NCBI RefSeq assembly: GCF_016862575.1
Contig: NZ_BONF01000001.1
Coordinates: forward strand, 82,904-146,903
DNA from: Catellatospora bangladeshensis
GTDB lineage: Bacteria > Actinomycetota > Actinomycetes > Mycobacteriales > Micromonosporaceae
Length of the DNA stretch: 64,000 nt
Direction of reading: 5' to 3'
Shown here: one piece after another, positions 7,917-15,657 of the stretch
Numbering within the stretch: position 1 is the stretch's first letter
How the letters are laid out: every line of letters begins with the position of its first letter
The notes under the pieces: generated by a model
Told to the model about the DNA's origin: nothing
The model's database searches: none
Seen by the model: the letters and a program-made list of their open reading frames with translations, nothing else
Program-made: the position numbers and the translations under genes

Positions 7917-8738
7917 ATGGTCACCACGTACGCCGTCACGCAGGCCCTGCGCGGCGGGATCGTCTCCCCGGCGCGGGTCGGTGCGGTCATCAACCGCAAC
8001 GTCGGGGCGCTGCGCTCCGGTCCCGCGTACTGGATGGTGCTGTTCTCGGGGTTCTTCGAGCCGGTGCTCTACCTGCTGTCCATCGGCATCGGCGTCGGGG
8101 CGCTCGTCGGCGACCTGACCCTGAAGGACGGGCAGGTCATCACGTACGCCGCGTTCGTCGCCCCGGCCATGCTGGCGGTTTCGGCGATGTCCGGCGCGCT
8201 GGCCGAGACCACCTTCAACTTCTTCTTCAAGTTCAAGTACGTGAAGACGTACGACGCCATGCTGGCCACCCCGCTGCGCCCGGCCGAGATCGCCGCGGGG
8301 GAGCTGCTCTGGGCGATGATCCGCGGCTCGCTCTACACCGGGGCGTTCCTGATCGTCATGGTGGCGATGGGGCTGACCTCGGCGGGCTGGGCGCTGCTGG
8401 CGTTCCCGGCGACCTGGCTGGTGGGGCTGGCGTTCGGTGCGGTGGGCATGGCGGCGAGCACGTACATCCGCGGCTGGCAGGACTTCGACCTGATCAGCGC
8501 GGGCCAGTTCGCCATGTTCCTGTTCTCGGGCACCTTCTCGCCGGTGCAGGACTACCCGCCGGCGGTGGAGGTGCTGATCGCGGTCACCCCGCTCTATCAC
8601 GCGGTCGAGCTGATCCGCGGCATCACGACGGGGTCACTCGGCTGGGCGATGCTCGGGCACGTGCTCTACCTGATCGTCATGATGGCCCTCGGCCTGTACG
8701 TGGCGAGCCGGCGCCTTACCACTGTGCTGTGCCGTTAA
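7917..8738 (+). CDS. ABC-2 type permease, second subunit
   Basis: The 273-residue membrane protein is homologous to the preceding permease. It shares IGIGVG (residues 53-58), the FKYVKTYDAM loop and TPLYHAVELIRG near the C-terminus. It is longer at the N-terminus (about 40 cytoplasmic residues). ATG at 7917 follows a clear GAGGGGACGG ribosome-binding region 10 bp after the previous stop. A strong hairpin terminator follows. Together with the ATPase the unit resembles two-permease ABC-2 exporters for antibiotics, lipids or teichoic-acid-like cargo. No cargo gene is adjacent. Confidence 0.9.
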   Translation: MVTTYAVTQALRGGIVSPARVGAVINRNVGALRSGPAYWMVLFSGFFEPVLYLLSIGIGVGALVGDLTLKDGQVITYAAFVAPAMLAVSAMSGALAETTFNFFFKFKYVKTYDAMLATPLRPAEIAAGELLWAMIRGSLYTGAFLIVMVAMGLTSAGWALLAFPATWLVGLAFGAVGMAASTYIRGWQDFDLISAGQFAMFLFSGTFSPVQDYPPAVEVLIAVTPLYHAVELIRGITTGSLGWAMLGHVLYLIVMMALGLYVASRRLTTVLCR

Positions 8739-8753
8739 ACCTGTGCGAGGATG

Positions 8754-8791
8754 AATGAGCACATGAGCGAGATCAAGCTCATGTGCTCATT
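8754..8791 (+). terminator. Hairpin after the ABC exporter operon
   Basis: A perfect 15-bp stem, AATGAGCACATGAGC (8754-8768) with GCTCATGTGCTCATT (8777-8791), has an 8-nt loop and is followed by TTGTT. Its low G+C is unusual for this genome. It probably ends the exporter transcript. Confidence 0.75.
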
Positions 8792-8865
8792 TGTTAAGTT
8801 CTATTTGTCTGATGTGGATCAGGCGGGTACGTTCTCGGCAACACGCCGCCGGGCGGAGGTGACCG

Positions 8866-9858
8866 ATGCGCCTACGACACCCCGACGGACAGACTGTGCA
8901 CGTGGCGACCGTCGTGTCCGTCGAGAACGTCAAGGACGTGCGCGCGCTCCTGCGGGCCCTCGACGCACGAGTCGTCCCGCAGCGCCAGCGCCTGTTCGCC
9001 GACGTGCTCAGCGTGAGCCTGCGGCTCGGCCCGATCCTCGCCGCCACCCTCGCCTCCTCGCTCGGCCTGCGCCAGCGGCTGCGCCACGAGCTGGCCACGC
9101 GGCGGCTGGAGGTGGTCACCCTCGACACCGGCCCGGACGCCATCCCGCCCGACGCGAGCTGGCGCACCTGGTGGATGCATACCCTCGATCTCGCGCGGGT
9201 GCTGGTCGACCTGCTTCCCGACGACAGCCACCACGGCTCCGTCTCGACCACGCTGCCCCGCTCGGCCGCCGCGCTCGCCGCCGCACCGGCCCCCGCCCCG
9301 GCGGCCGAGCCGGCCCCCGGCGAGGAAGCCACCGCGCAGGGCGCCGCCGACCGCGATCATGAGCTGCATGAGCTGCGCGAACGCGAGTGGCAGGCGGCCA
9401 CCCGGCTGATGGCCGACCTCAGCGGCGGGCTGACCGAGATCGCCTGGCACACCGGGCGGCTGGTCCGGGTCGCCGTGGAGGCCGCCCCGCAGACGCTGGT
9501 CACCGGCTCGAAGGACATCGTCCGGCTGCTGGAACGCGCCGACCCGGCCCGCATCGGCGCCTGCCTGAGCGCGGCCCGGCTCGCCGAGGCGGCCGAGAGC
9601 CCGGCCCAGGCGCTCACCCGGCTGCGCCGCTCCCGGCTGTCCGTCGTCAAGCTGCGGCTCGGCGGCCACGCCGACCCCGACCTGGCCGCCACCGGCCGCA
9701 CCATGCTGGCCGCGGTGCTCGGCGGGGTCCACGCCGAGTGCGACCACCTGGAGGTCGAGGGCACCGAGGAACTCGACGCGGCCCGCGACGAGCTGGGCGC
9801 GGTGGGCCTGGACGGGGCGGCCGACCGCCCGATGCCGGGGGTCGGCCGTGCCGTGTGA
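8866..9858 (+). CDS. Unknown two-domain cytoplasmic protein
   Basis: The 330-residue protein has an N-terminal helical domain (residues 1-130) containing VSVENVKDVRALLRALDARVVPQR and an arginine-rich section, an alanine/proline linker (about 142-165), and a C-terminal helical domain (170-320). It has no signal peptide, membrane helix or known motif. The start is ATG at 8866, preceded by GGAGGTGACCG. It stands alone between a terminator and a convergent small gene. I do not recognise the family. Confidence 0.7.
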   Translation: MRLRHPDGQTVHVATVVSVENVKDVRALLRALDARVVPQRQRLFADVLSVSLRLGPILAATLASSLGLRQRLRHELATRRLEVVTLDTGPDAIPPDASWRTWWMHTLDLARVLVDLLPDDSHHGSVSTTLPRSAAALAAAPAPAPAAEPAPGEEATAQGAADRDHELHELREREWQAATRLMADLSGGLTEIAWHTGRLVRVAVEAAPQTLVTGSKDIVRLLERADPARIGACLSAARLAEAAESPAQALTRLRRSRLSVVKLRLGGHADPDLAATGRTMLAAVLGGVHAECDHLEVEGTEELDAARDELGAVGLDGAADRPMPGVGRAV

Positions 9859-9872
9859 CGCGGAACCCGCGG

Positions 9873-10079
9873 TCACACCTGCTGGTTGAGCTTGCGCAGC
9901 CCCTCGTCGTAGAACCGTGCGGCCTGCGCCTGGACCAGACCCGCCGCCTCCTGCACCGTGGGGTGCTCCATCAGCTTGCGGGTGCCGGCGACCAGGTCCT
10001 CGTAGGTCTGGCGCCCGGCACGGGTGCCGAAGACGAATCCGACGGCCGCGCCCGCGGCGAACCACACCAGCTTCCCCAT
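9873..10079 (-). CDS. YtxH-like small membrane-anchored protein
   Basis: The 68-residue protein begins MGKLVWFAAGAAVGFVFGTRAGRQ, a single glycine-rich membrane helix ending in GTRAGR. An amphipathic helical tail (TYEDLVAGTRKLMEHPTVQEAAGLVQ) follows. This is the standard pattern of YtxH/general-stress small proteins in Gram-positive bacteria. It converges with the preceding gene, with 14 bp between stops. The start ATG lies at 10079. Its function is unknown; envelope stress is a common association of the family, not shown here. Confidence 0.8.
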   Translation of the reverse strand: MGKLVWFAAGAAVGFVFGTRAGRQTYEDLVAGTRKLMEHPTVQEAAGLVQAQAARFYDEGLRKLNQQV

Positions 10080-10248
10080 CGTGCCTCCTCATCCTCGATC
10101 GCGTGATACATCCCATCCTGCCTGGTGCGGGCATCGCGCGACATCCAGACCGGCCGGGGTTACCCGTTTGCCATACCCCCGGTGGTGTCCTGTACTCTTG
10201 TCGAGGCACGCCGCCCCGGAGAGATCCGGAGCACGTGTCGAGCGACAT

Positions 10249-10324
10249 TCCCCTGTAGCTCAATTGGCAGAGCAGCCGGCTGTTAACCGGCAGGTTCTTG
10301 GTTCGAGTCCAAGTGGGGGAGCCA
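10249..10324 (+). tRNA. tRNA-Asn (GTT)
   Basis: It forms a complete cloverleaf: acceptor TCCCCTG with TGGGGGA, a D arm, an anticodon stem CCGGC/ACCGG-type around GTT, and T arm GGTTCGAGTCC. The 3' CCA is encoded (10322-10324). A perfect palindromic terminator follows directly. Confidence 0.95.
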
Positions 10325-10328
10325 GAAG

Positions 10329-10358
10329 TCAGGCCCCGGGCGATCGCCCGGGGCCTGA
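10329..10358 (+). terminator. Palindromic terminator after tRNA-Asn
   Basis: A perfect 30-bp palindrome with core GGGCGATCGCCC lies 5 bp after the tRNA CCA end. It would form a stem of 13 G+C-rich pairs. Confidence 0.7.
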
Positions 10359-10396
10359 ACTGTCTTCGCGGCCGGTAGGGCCTCGCGGCCCGGGGC

Positions 10397-10461
10397 AAGA
10401 TCGCTGTCCCGTGCCAAGATCTGCGGCGTCGCGCCAGGCGGCGACGCGAGACGGTGATCTT
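10397..10461. repeat. 65-bp GATC-arm palindrome, copy 3 (diverged)
   Basis: AAGATC (10397-10402) and GATCTT (10456-10461) again span exactly 65 bp, and the outer 18 positions per arm pair with a few mismatches. The interior differs from the GTGTC type (GCGTCGC versus GCGACGC arms). It lies between the two tRNA genes. Confidence 0.7.
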
Positions 10462-10564
10462 CCCGGCGGGCGCGAGAGTTCCGTGCGGCGCGGCGCGGCG
10501 AGAATCGGGCGTGTAAGCACCGGCGGTGACCCGCTAGGCTATGCCCGCCGGGCACTCCCGGCAC

Positions 10565-10638
10565 GGGGCGGTAGCTCAGCAGGTTAGAGCAGGGGACTCA
10601 TAATCCCTCGGTCGCGGGTTCGAGTCCCGCCCGCCCCA
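10565..10638 (+). tRNA. tRNA with CAT anticodon (Met elongator or Ile2)
   Basis: It forms a complete cloverleaf: acceptor GGGGCGG with CCGCCCC, D arm GCTCAGCAGGTTAGAGC, anticodon stem GGGGA/TCCCT with loop CTCATAA, T arm GCGGGTTCGAGTCCCGC and discriminator A. CCA is not encoded. The first pair is G-C, which excludes the classical initiator mismatch. Elongator Met and lysidine-modified Ile2 cannot be separated with confidence by eye. Confidence 0.9.
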
Positions 10639-10722
10639 CAGGCGTTGTGCGGTTCACACGGAAATGCGAATCGGCTGTGCCCGTCCGGTGACGGTCACAG
10701 CCGATCGCTGCTCATGCCGCGT

Positions 10723-11172
10723 TCAGTTCGCCGAGCAGGCGGTGTCCAGCTCCTTGAGGGCGGCTTCGAGCTTCTCCTTGCCGGGCTTGGCGGTGGCGCT
10801 GTCGTACGCGTCGGCCAGGGCCGCCATCTCCTGCTGGACCTTGTCGGCGGCGGCGCCGACCGGCCCGCTCGCGCCGATGGAGAACGCGATGACCGAGGCC
10901 GAGCCCGCGGTCCACTGTGCGCTCACCGCGATGTGCCCGGCGGGCGGGCCGATCTTCTCGGCTACGGCGATCTTGTCCGCGTTGTCCTTGAGTGCCTTCT
11001 TGATGTCGGCACAGGCCTTGGCGGTGGCCGCGTCGACGGCCGGGGCGGCGCTCGAGGCCGCCGGCGCCGGCGAGGCCGCGGACGGCTCCGACCCGGGTTG
11101 CGGATCGCAGCCCGCCATCGCGATCGCCGCCGCGAAGGCCAGGCCGCTCAGTACGAGCCGGTTCTGGTACAT
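10723..11172 (-). CDS. Small secreted lipoprotein
   Basis: The 149-residue protein has a short signal peptide and a lipobox (AIAMAGC, Cys near residue 22), so it should be anchored to the outer face of the membrane. A serine/alanine/proline linker (about 23-47) follows. The folded part (48-149) is mostly helical and contains two cysteines, in KACADIKK and DTACSAN, that could form a disulfide. The start is ATG at 11172. It stands alone, convergent with the tRNA. Function unknown. Confidence 0.8.
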   Translation of the reverse strand: MYQNRLVLSGLAFAAAIAMAGCDPQPGSEPSAASPAPAASSAAPAVDAATAKACADIKKALKDNADKIAVAEKIGPPAGHIAVSAQWTAGSASVIAFSIGASGPVGAAADKVQQEMAALADAYDSATAKPGKEKLEAALKELDTACSAN

Positions 11173-11340
11173 GAATGTCCCCCATGATCGTTAGGTCGGG
11201 GCGGACACTACCAGTTCGCGATCATCCGGGTTGTCGCGCGAAGGGCCGCGGGCGCGGTGAGCCCAGCCGTGGGGTGGGAGCGCCGCGCCGGTGGGCGGAC
11301 TCGGGCAGCGCCGTCATCGGCTGCACCGCGCCGGGCCGGT

Positions 11341-12117
11341 TCACCGCTGCCGGACGCGCAGCACGCCGGTGAGCATCGGCAGGGCGAACTCGCCGTCGGC
11401 GGTCTCCGGCGTCTGCGCGAGGAACGCCCGGATCCGGCCGAGCGCCGCCTCCCGCGCCTCGCCCGGCATGGTGAGCATGCCGGCGCGGGTCCCGAGCGTC
11501 GCGACGAGGGACTCGGCCGTGCGGAGCTGTCCGTGCGCGAACTCCGCCTGCTCCGGCGAGCCGAACCGGGCCGCCCCGCCTGCGCGGGGCAGGTGCAGGC
11601 TCGCGGTCGCGGCGCGCCAGCTGCGGAAGGTGTCCCGCGGCCCGATCGCCTCGCCGCCGCTGACCCGTTCGAGCCCGGCGATCCAGCCGACCCGGTCGTC
11701 GAGGACGTTCCACAGCCCGGCCAGGATGCCGCCGGGCGCCAGCACGCGGGCGATCTCGGGGCCGGCGACGGCCATGTCGAACCAGTGCATGGCGTTGCCG
11801 GCCAGCACCGCGTCGACGTACGCGTCCGGCAGCGGGATCGCCTCGGCGCTGCCCGCCAGGGCGCGTACGGACGGCAGCGCGCGGCGCAGCTCGGCCAGCA
11901 TCGCCGGGTCGGGCTCGACCGCGACGACGTCGGCGCCCAGCGCCGCCAGGGTGCCGGACAGCTTGCCCGTACCAGCGCCGAGGTCGAGCACGCGGGGGCC
12001 GGGTGCGGCCGCCAGCGCCCAGCGCACCGCGTCCGGCGCGTAGTCCGGGCGGTGTTCGGCGTACGCGGTCGCCGCCGCGCCGAACGACGACGCGAGCACC
12101 CGCTCGTCCTGTCCCAT
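11341..12117 (-). CDS. Class I SAM-dependent methyltransferase
   Basis: The 258-residue protein has the Rossmann methyltransferase core: motif I VLDLGAGTGKLS near residues 44-55, the acidic end of strand 2 in VVAVEPDP, motif post-II IPLPDAYVDAVLAGNAMHWFD and LAPGGILAGLWN. The AMHWFD motif is typical of UbiE/Methyltransf_11 small-molecule enzymes. The start is taken as ATG at 12117 (MGQDERVLASSFGAAATAYAEHRPDY), which matches the usual N-terminus. The upstream frame is open but lacks family sequence. The substrate is unknown and the neighbours give no pathway. Confidence 0.88.
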   Translation of the reverse strand: MGQDERVLASSFGAAATAYAEHRPDYAPDAVRWALAAAPGPRVLDLGAGTGKLSGTLAALGADVVAVEPDPAMLAELRRALPSVRALAGSAEAIPLPDAYVDAVLAGNAMHWFDMAVAGPEIARVLAPGGILAGLWNVLDDRVGWIAGLERVSGGEAIGPRDTFRSWRAATASLHLPRAGGAARFGSPEQAEFAHGQLRTAESLVATLGTRAGMLTMPGEAREAALGRIRAFLAQTPETADGEFALPMLTGVLRVRQR

Positions 12118-12235
12118 GATGTGCCCACGTCCAACGTGTACAGCTCGCCGGGCCATGAGATCAGAAGGCGGGCCGTGCCGCCACACCGCCGTTCGTCCGT
12201 CAGGTTGACGGCGACGGCGGCGGAGGGGCGGCGTG

Positions 12236-12748
12236 ATGCGGGATCCGCTCGTGGGCCTGTGGCGGGGAGCCTTCGGCGACGGGACGCTCGTCGAGATCAC
12301 GGGCACGCCGGCCGGGTACGCGATGACGTCGCTGGAGCCGTATCCGAAACGGCGTCTGGCGCTGCGCCGGATCCCCGCAGGGTCGGCGGTGGCACGGCTG
12401 CACCGGACCGGCGGGACGTCGTACGGCGGGGTCCACGGCCGGTGGTGGGAGACGAGCCTGCGCCTGGCGGAGTGGTCGGCGGTATGGCTGACGCTCGACC
12501 CCGCCGGCATGACGCTGTCCGGCACCATCGCCGGCAACTCCACCGACCCGGGCGCGCACCTCACCTACCGGCGGGCGCTCACCGAGGAGCGTGCCCGCCG
12601 AGTGGACGGCCAGGTGCCGGACGTGCCGCCAGGCCTGGCTGAGGCCGACACGGTGCCGAACCTGGACCGGCTGCCCGGCGATCCGTTCCGGAGGGCGCGC
12701 GGGCCGCGAGACGACCTCCGGCTCCGGAACCGCCGGGACAGCTACTGA
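12236..12748 (+). CDS. Unknown protein, lipocalin-like beta pattern
   Basis: The 170-residue protein begins MRDPLVGLWRGAFGDGTLVEI and alternates short strands and turns (GYAMTSLEPYP, GGVHGRWWETSLRL, AVWLTLDPAGMTLSGTI). This suggests an up-and-down beta barrel. The last 45 residues are charged and probably disordered. ATG at 12236 follows GGAGGGG at good spacing, and a GTG three bases earlier is also possible. It has no signal peptide. The four 11-bp repeats thought to bind a SARP regulator begin 70 bp after its stop. I do not recognise a family. Confidence 0.65.
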   Translation: MRDPLVGLWRGAFGDGTLVEITGTPAGYAMTSLEPYPKRRLALRRIPAGSAVARLHRTGGTSYGGVHGRWWETSLRLAEWSAVWLTLDPAGMTLSGTIAGNSTDPGAHLTYRRALTEERARRVDGQVPDVPPGLAEADTVPNLDRLPGDPFRRARGPRDDLRLRNRRDSY

Positions 12749-12818
12749 GCGCCTTTCCGTGGTCCGGCCGCGCGACCTGCATCACAGATCAGACAGGACT
12801 CATCACCGGGCGTACGCT

Positions 12819-12862
12819 AAAGCATCGGCAAAGCCTCGACAAAGCGAAGCCAAAACCTCGAT
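12819..12862 (+). promoter_or_regulatory. Four 11-bp phased direct repeats, probable SARP binding site
   Basis: Four consecutive 11-bp units run head to tail: AAAGCATCGGC, AAAGCCTCGAC, AAAGCGAAGCC and AAAACCTCGAT. SARP activators bind direct heptamers, often TCGA-containing, repeated every 11 bp on one face of the helix, and the CCTCGA core here fits that well. The array lies 166 bp upstream of the SARP start codon. Confidence 0.65.
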
Positions 12863-12935
12863 CGGGCATCGGTGAGGTGTCGCCGAAGAAGCGTTTCCGG
12901 AGTCTGTCCCGCAGTGACGCAGAGTATACGTTTCC

Positions 12936-12998
12936 AAGTTTCGCTCATCCGTCTCTCAGTCGGCGAAACTTGACACCCGTATAGGTCCGAACCAGACT
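12936..12998 (+). promoter_or_regulatory. Inverted repeat and sigma-70-type promoter of the SARP gene
   Basis: AAGTTTCGC (12936-12944) and GCGAAACTT (12963-12971) form a perfect 9-bp inverted repeat. Its right arm overlaps a consensus -35, TTGACA (12970-12975). A weak -10, CAGACT, follows 17 bp later (12993-12998), giving a leader of about 20 nt before GTG at 13028. The repeat could be an operator. Confidence 0.5.
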
Positions 12999-13027
12999 TG
13001 GGATCGACTCTGGCGGGGGAGGCTGGC

Positions 13028-13813
13028 GTGAGATTCATCGTCATGGGTGGATTCGAGGTGAGGGATGATCAGGGGATGGACTGTTCTCCCGCCTCGCCGA
13101 AGCTGCGCGCGTTGCTGGCCTTGCTCGCCGTGGACGCCGAGCGGGTCCTGCCGGCGCAGCATCTGATCGAAACGCTGTGGGACTACGAGATACCACGCAC
13201 CGCGTCCACCGCACTGCAGGTTTACATTTCGAAATTGCGGCAGCATTTCGACGCCATCGGAATAGGTCGCGAGGCCATTGCCACCAGGCCCGCGGGATAC
13301 CTGCTCTCACTGGCCGGGCATCAGCTCGACCTGTTCGAGTTCGATCGGCTCGTGGCCGACGCGCGGCGGCTCTCGGCGGACGAGCCGCACGAGGCGATGG
13401 ACCGGCTCGGGCGGGCGCTGGCGCTGTGTCCCGGCCCGTCACTGGGCGACCTGCGGTCCCACGGCAAGCTGGACATCATCGCCCGGCAGCTCGACGGGCG
13501 CCGCCTGCGGGCCCACGAGCTGCACTGCGACCTGGCCTTCCGGGTGGGCCGGGAGAGCGAGATCATCTGCGACCTCTACCGGCTCGCCGCCGAACGGCCC
13601 ACCGACGAGTCCGTTCGGTGGTATCTGATGGCGGCGCTGTACCGCAACGGGTCGGTCGCCGATGCGCTGGACGTTTACCGCGACCTGCGCGAGGCGATGG
13701 TCGAGCGCCTGGCGATGGAGCCGGGCGAGCGGCTGACCCGGCTCTATGTCGATATCATCGGCCGGGCGTCCTGGCTGGACGGCGCAGGCGGCCTCGCCAC
13801 GGCGCGGCGATGA
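13028..13813 (+). CDS. SARP-family transcriptional activator
   Basis: The 261-residue protein has the two-domain layout of small SARPs such as ActII-ORF4 and RedD. An OmpR-type winged helix comes first (residues 1-95), with SPKLRALLALLAVDAERVLP, LIETLWD and TALQVYISKLRQHF. A BTAD helical domain follows (about 100-245), with LDLFEFDRLVADARRL, AHELHCDLAFRVGRESE and VRWYLMAALYRNGSVADALDVY. The start is GTG at 13028, 6 bp after GGGGAGG; an ATG-like start upstream at 12998 would cut into the promoter. SARPs switch on secondary-metabolite genes, but no biosynthetic cluster is adjacent. The stop overlaps the broken PHP gene (ATGA). Confidence 0.88.
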   Translation: MRFIVMGGFEVRDDQGMDCSPASPKLRALLALLAVDAERVLPAQHLIETLWDYEIPRTASTALQVYISKLRQHFDAIGIGREAIATRPAGYLLSLAGHQLDLFEFDRLVADARRLSADEPHEAMDRLGRALALCPGPSLGDLRSHGKLDIIARQLDGRRLRAHELHCDLAFRVGRESEIICDLYRLAAERPTDESVRWYLMAALYRNGSVADALDVYRDLREAMVERLAMEPGERLTRLYVDIIGRASWLDGAGGLATARR

Positions 13814-14438
13814 GTCCCGGGGCCGTGCTGCCCGCCGCCGGCCACGTGCACAGCGAGTGGTCCTGGGACGCATACGTCGGGTCGATGGAGCGGACCTGCG
13901 CGCGGGCGGTCGAGCTGGGCCTGCCCGCGGTCGCCTTCACCTGGCCGACGGTGCGTTCGAACGAGTGCTGGGCTCCCTGCACTGCCTGCCGGTCGGTGCG
14001 GGGTTCGCCGAGCCACCGCACCACTTCCAGCGCCGGCCGCCCGCGGAGGTGATGCGCGACTACCTGGTCGAGATCGCGTGCCTCGTGGCGGGGTCGGACG
14101 TGTTCTCGGTGCTGGCGCATGTGGACTATGCCGTCCGCTACTGGCCGGAGCAGGCCGGGCCGTTCCGGCCACACCTCTTCGAGGGCGAGTTCCGTCATGC
14201 GCTGCGGGCGCTGGCCGGCGGCGGGCGGGTTCTGGAGGTGAACACCGGGGGACGACTGCACCCGGAAATCGTTCGCTGGTGGGGTGAGGAGGGCGGGAAG
14301 GCGGTCACCTTCGGCAGTGACGCGCACAGCCCGCGGGCTCTCGCACGCGACTTCGCGCAGGCCGTGGCGATGGTCGAGGCACACGGCCTCCGGCCCGGCC
14401 GGCACCCGTATGACACCTGGTTCCGGCCGGGCCGCTGA
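13810..14438 (+). pseudogene. PHP-domain phosphatase broken by internal deletion and frameshift
   Basis: The start (ATG at 13810, overlapping the SARP stop) encodes the first PHP motif, GHVHSEWSWDAY, and runs to GLPAVAFT at about 13942. There the frame changes. The shifted frame resumes with the downstream part of the same family: GAFERVLGSLHCLP, VMRDYLVEIACLVAGSDVF, LAHVDYAVRYWP, LEVNTGGRLHPEIVRWW and FGSDAHSP. The middle third, expected to carry the EHxDF and VELGEPH-type metal ligands, is absent. The remaining 629 bp compare with about 850 bp expected from my memory of the family. The intact enzyme would be a histidinol-phosphatase-like metallo-phosphoesterase. Deletion with frameshift is what the sequence shows; loss of function is inferred. 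Confidence 0.8.
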
Positions 14439-14445
14439 CCGGCGG

Positions 14446-15492
14446 TTAGCGGATCGGGTTCCAGCCGTCCGCTCCGGCGAGGTACGCCTCGGGCGTCATC
14501 GCGGCGGCGGCCGCGGCGTCGAGCTGCGGCCGGTCCACGCTTGCCACGGCGCCCGGCCCGCGGTTGGCGTACTCCGCGTAGCGCGCGTCGCGCCAGGAGA
14601 ACGCGCCGAAGTCGGTCCACGGCGCCGCGCCGATGATGTGCGCGCCGAGCTTCGAGTCGCGGATGAGCACCTGCGCGATCGCGTTCGGATCGTTGCTCGG
14701 ATGCCACGGCCGGCCCAGGTGGACGGTGCCGGCCGGGGCGGTGCCGGTGAGGGTCGACTCGCTGAACAGGAAGCCGTAGGGGTTGGCGATGCTGGTGCTG
14801 GCCGCGGTGACGTACCCGTTGTTGGTGGCCGAGCCGCGGTCCAGGGAGTGCACCCGGCAGCGGTCGAACACCGCGGTGGCCCGGCCGAAGATGAAGTCGA
14901 CGTCGCCCTCGACGTAGCACTTGCGCAGGTAGACCCGGGCCGGCACGTCCGCGGCGGGGCTGTTGACGTAGAGGGTGTCCTGGTTGCCGAGGAAGCGCAC
15001 GTTGTCGAAGACGATCCGGTCGGCCCGGGTCAGCACGGCCACCGCCTGCCGGTTGGTGATCTCGGGATGGGCCGCCTCGTCGAACGCGTTCTCGAAGGTC
15101 AGGTTGCGCGCGCTGAAGTCGTGCCCGTCGATGGTCACGGAGGCGCTGCCGGAGGTGCCCCAGGGGGTGCCGTCCGGCTTGAGCGTGCCGTTGGCCCGGT
15201 CGTCGGTGATGACCACGGCGGACGGGTCGGGGCCCTGGCCGCGGAACACCACGTACGGCTTGCTCGCCGGGACGATCACCTGTCCGTGGTAGACGCCGGG
15301 CTGGATTTTGATGGTGAAGGTGGACGCGTTCCCGGCGGGCACCGCGTCGACGGCGGCCTGGACGCTGGTGAAGTCGCCGCTGCCGTCGGCGGCGACGGTG
15401 ACGTAGGGCCCCGGCCAGGCGTGGGCCGGTGCGCCGGGCACCACGATCACGGCCAGGGCCAGCACGGCCGGCCAGATTCTGCGCGCGCGCAT
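14446..15492 (-). CDS. Secreted pectinesterase (CE8)
   Basis: The 348-residue protein is exported by a cleavable signal peptide (MRARRIWPAVLALAVIVVPG, cut near PAHAW). It demethylates pectin through a right-handed beta-helix. All CE8 signatures are visible: GVYHGQV, the QAVAV segment with its glutamine, GNQDTLYV (catalytic Asp), GDVDFIFG (catalytic Asp) and LGRPWHP with the substrate-binding Arg and Trp. The C-terminus ends soon after the helix with no extra binding module. A 14-bp LacI-type palindrome lies 41-54 bp upstream of the start. It converges with the broken PHP gene. Confidence 0.95.
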   Translation of the reverse strand: MRARRIWPAVLALAVIVVPGAPAHAWPGPYVTVAADGSGDFTSVQAAVDAVPAGNASTFTIKIQPGVYHGQVIVPASKPYVVFRGQGPDPSAVVITDDRANGTLKPDGTPWGTSGSASVTIDGHDFSARNLTFENAFDEAAHPEITNRQAVAVLTRADRIVFDNVRFLGNQDTLYVNSPAADVPARVYLRKCYVEGDVDFIFGRATAVFDRCRVHSLDRGSATNNGYVTAASTSIANPYGFLFSESTLTGTAPAGTVHLGRPWHPSNDPNAIAQVLIRDSKLGAHIIGAAPWTDFGAFSWRDARYAEYANRGPGAVASVDRPQLDAAAAAAMTPEAYLAGADGWNPIR

Positions 15493-15532
15493 GAACTGCT
15501 CCTCAGGGATGGAGGCGATGCGGGACGAAAGG

Positions 15533-15546
15533 GGAAAGCGCTTTCC
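15533..15546. promoter_or_regulatory. LacI-family-type operator upstream of pectinesterase
   Basis: GGAAAGCGCTTTCC is a perfect 14-bp palindrome with the CG centre of LacI-family operators. It lies 41-54 bp upstream of the leftward pectinesterase start, where a bound repressor would block the promoter. Confidence 0.65.
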
Positions 15547-15657
15547 GCGCCAACATAGACGGATCTCGCTCCGGCGTCAACGCATCGGCCGCCCGGCCAG
15601 GTTTCCCCGTGCCGAAAGCAGGTGGTGTCTTCGGACGGTCGTCGCTAGCGTCACCCG

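Noticed and set aside
10565..10638. Initiator tRNA-fMet
   Set aside because: The first acceptor pair is a normal G-C match and the anticodon stem lacks the three G-C pairs of initiators.
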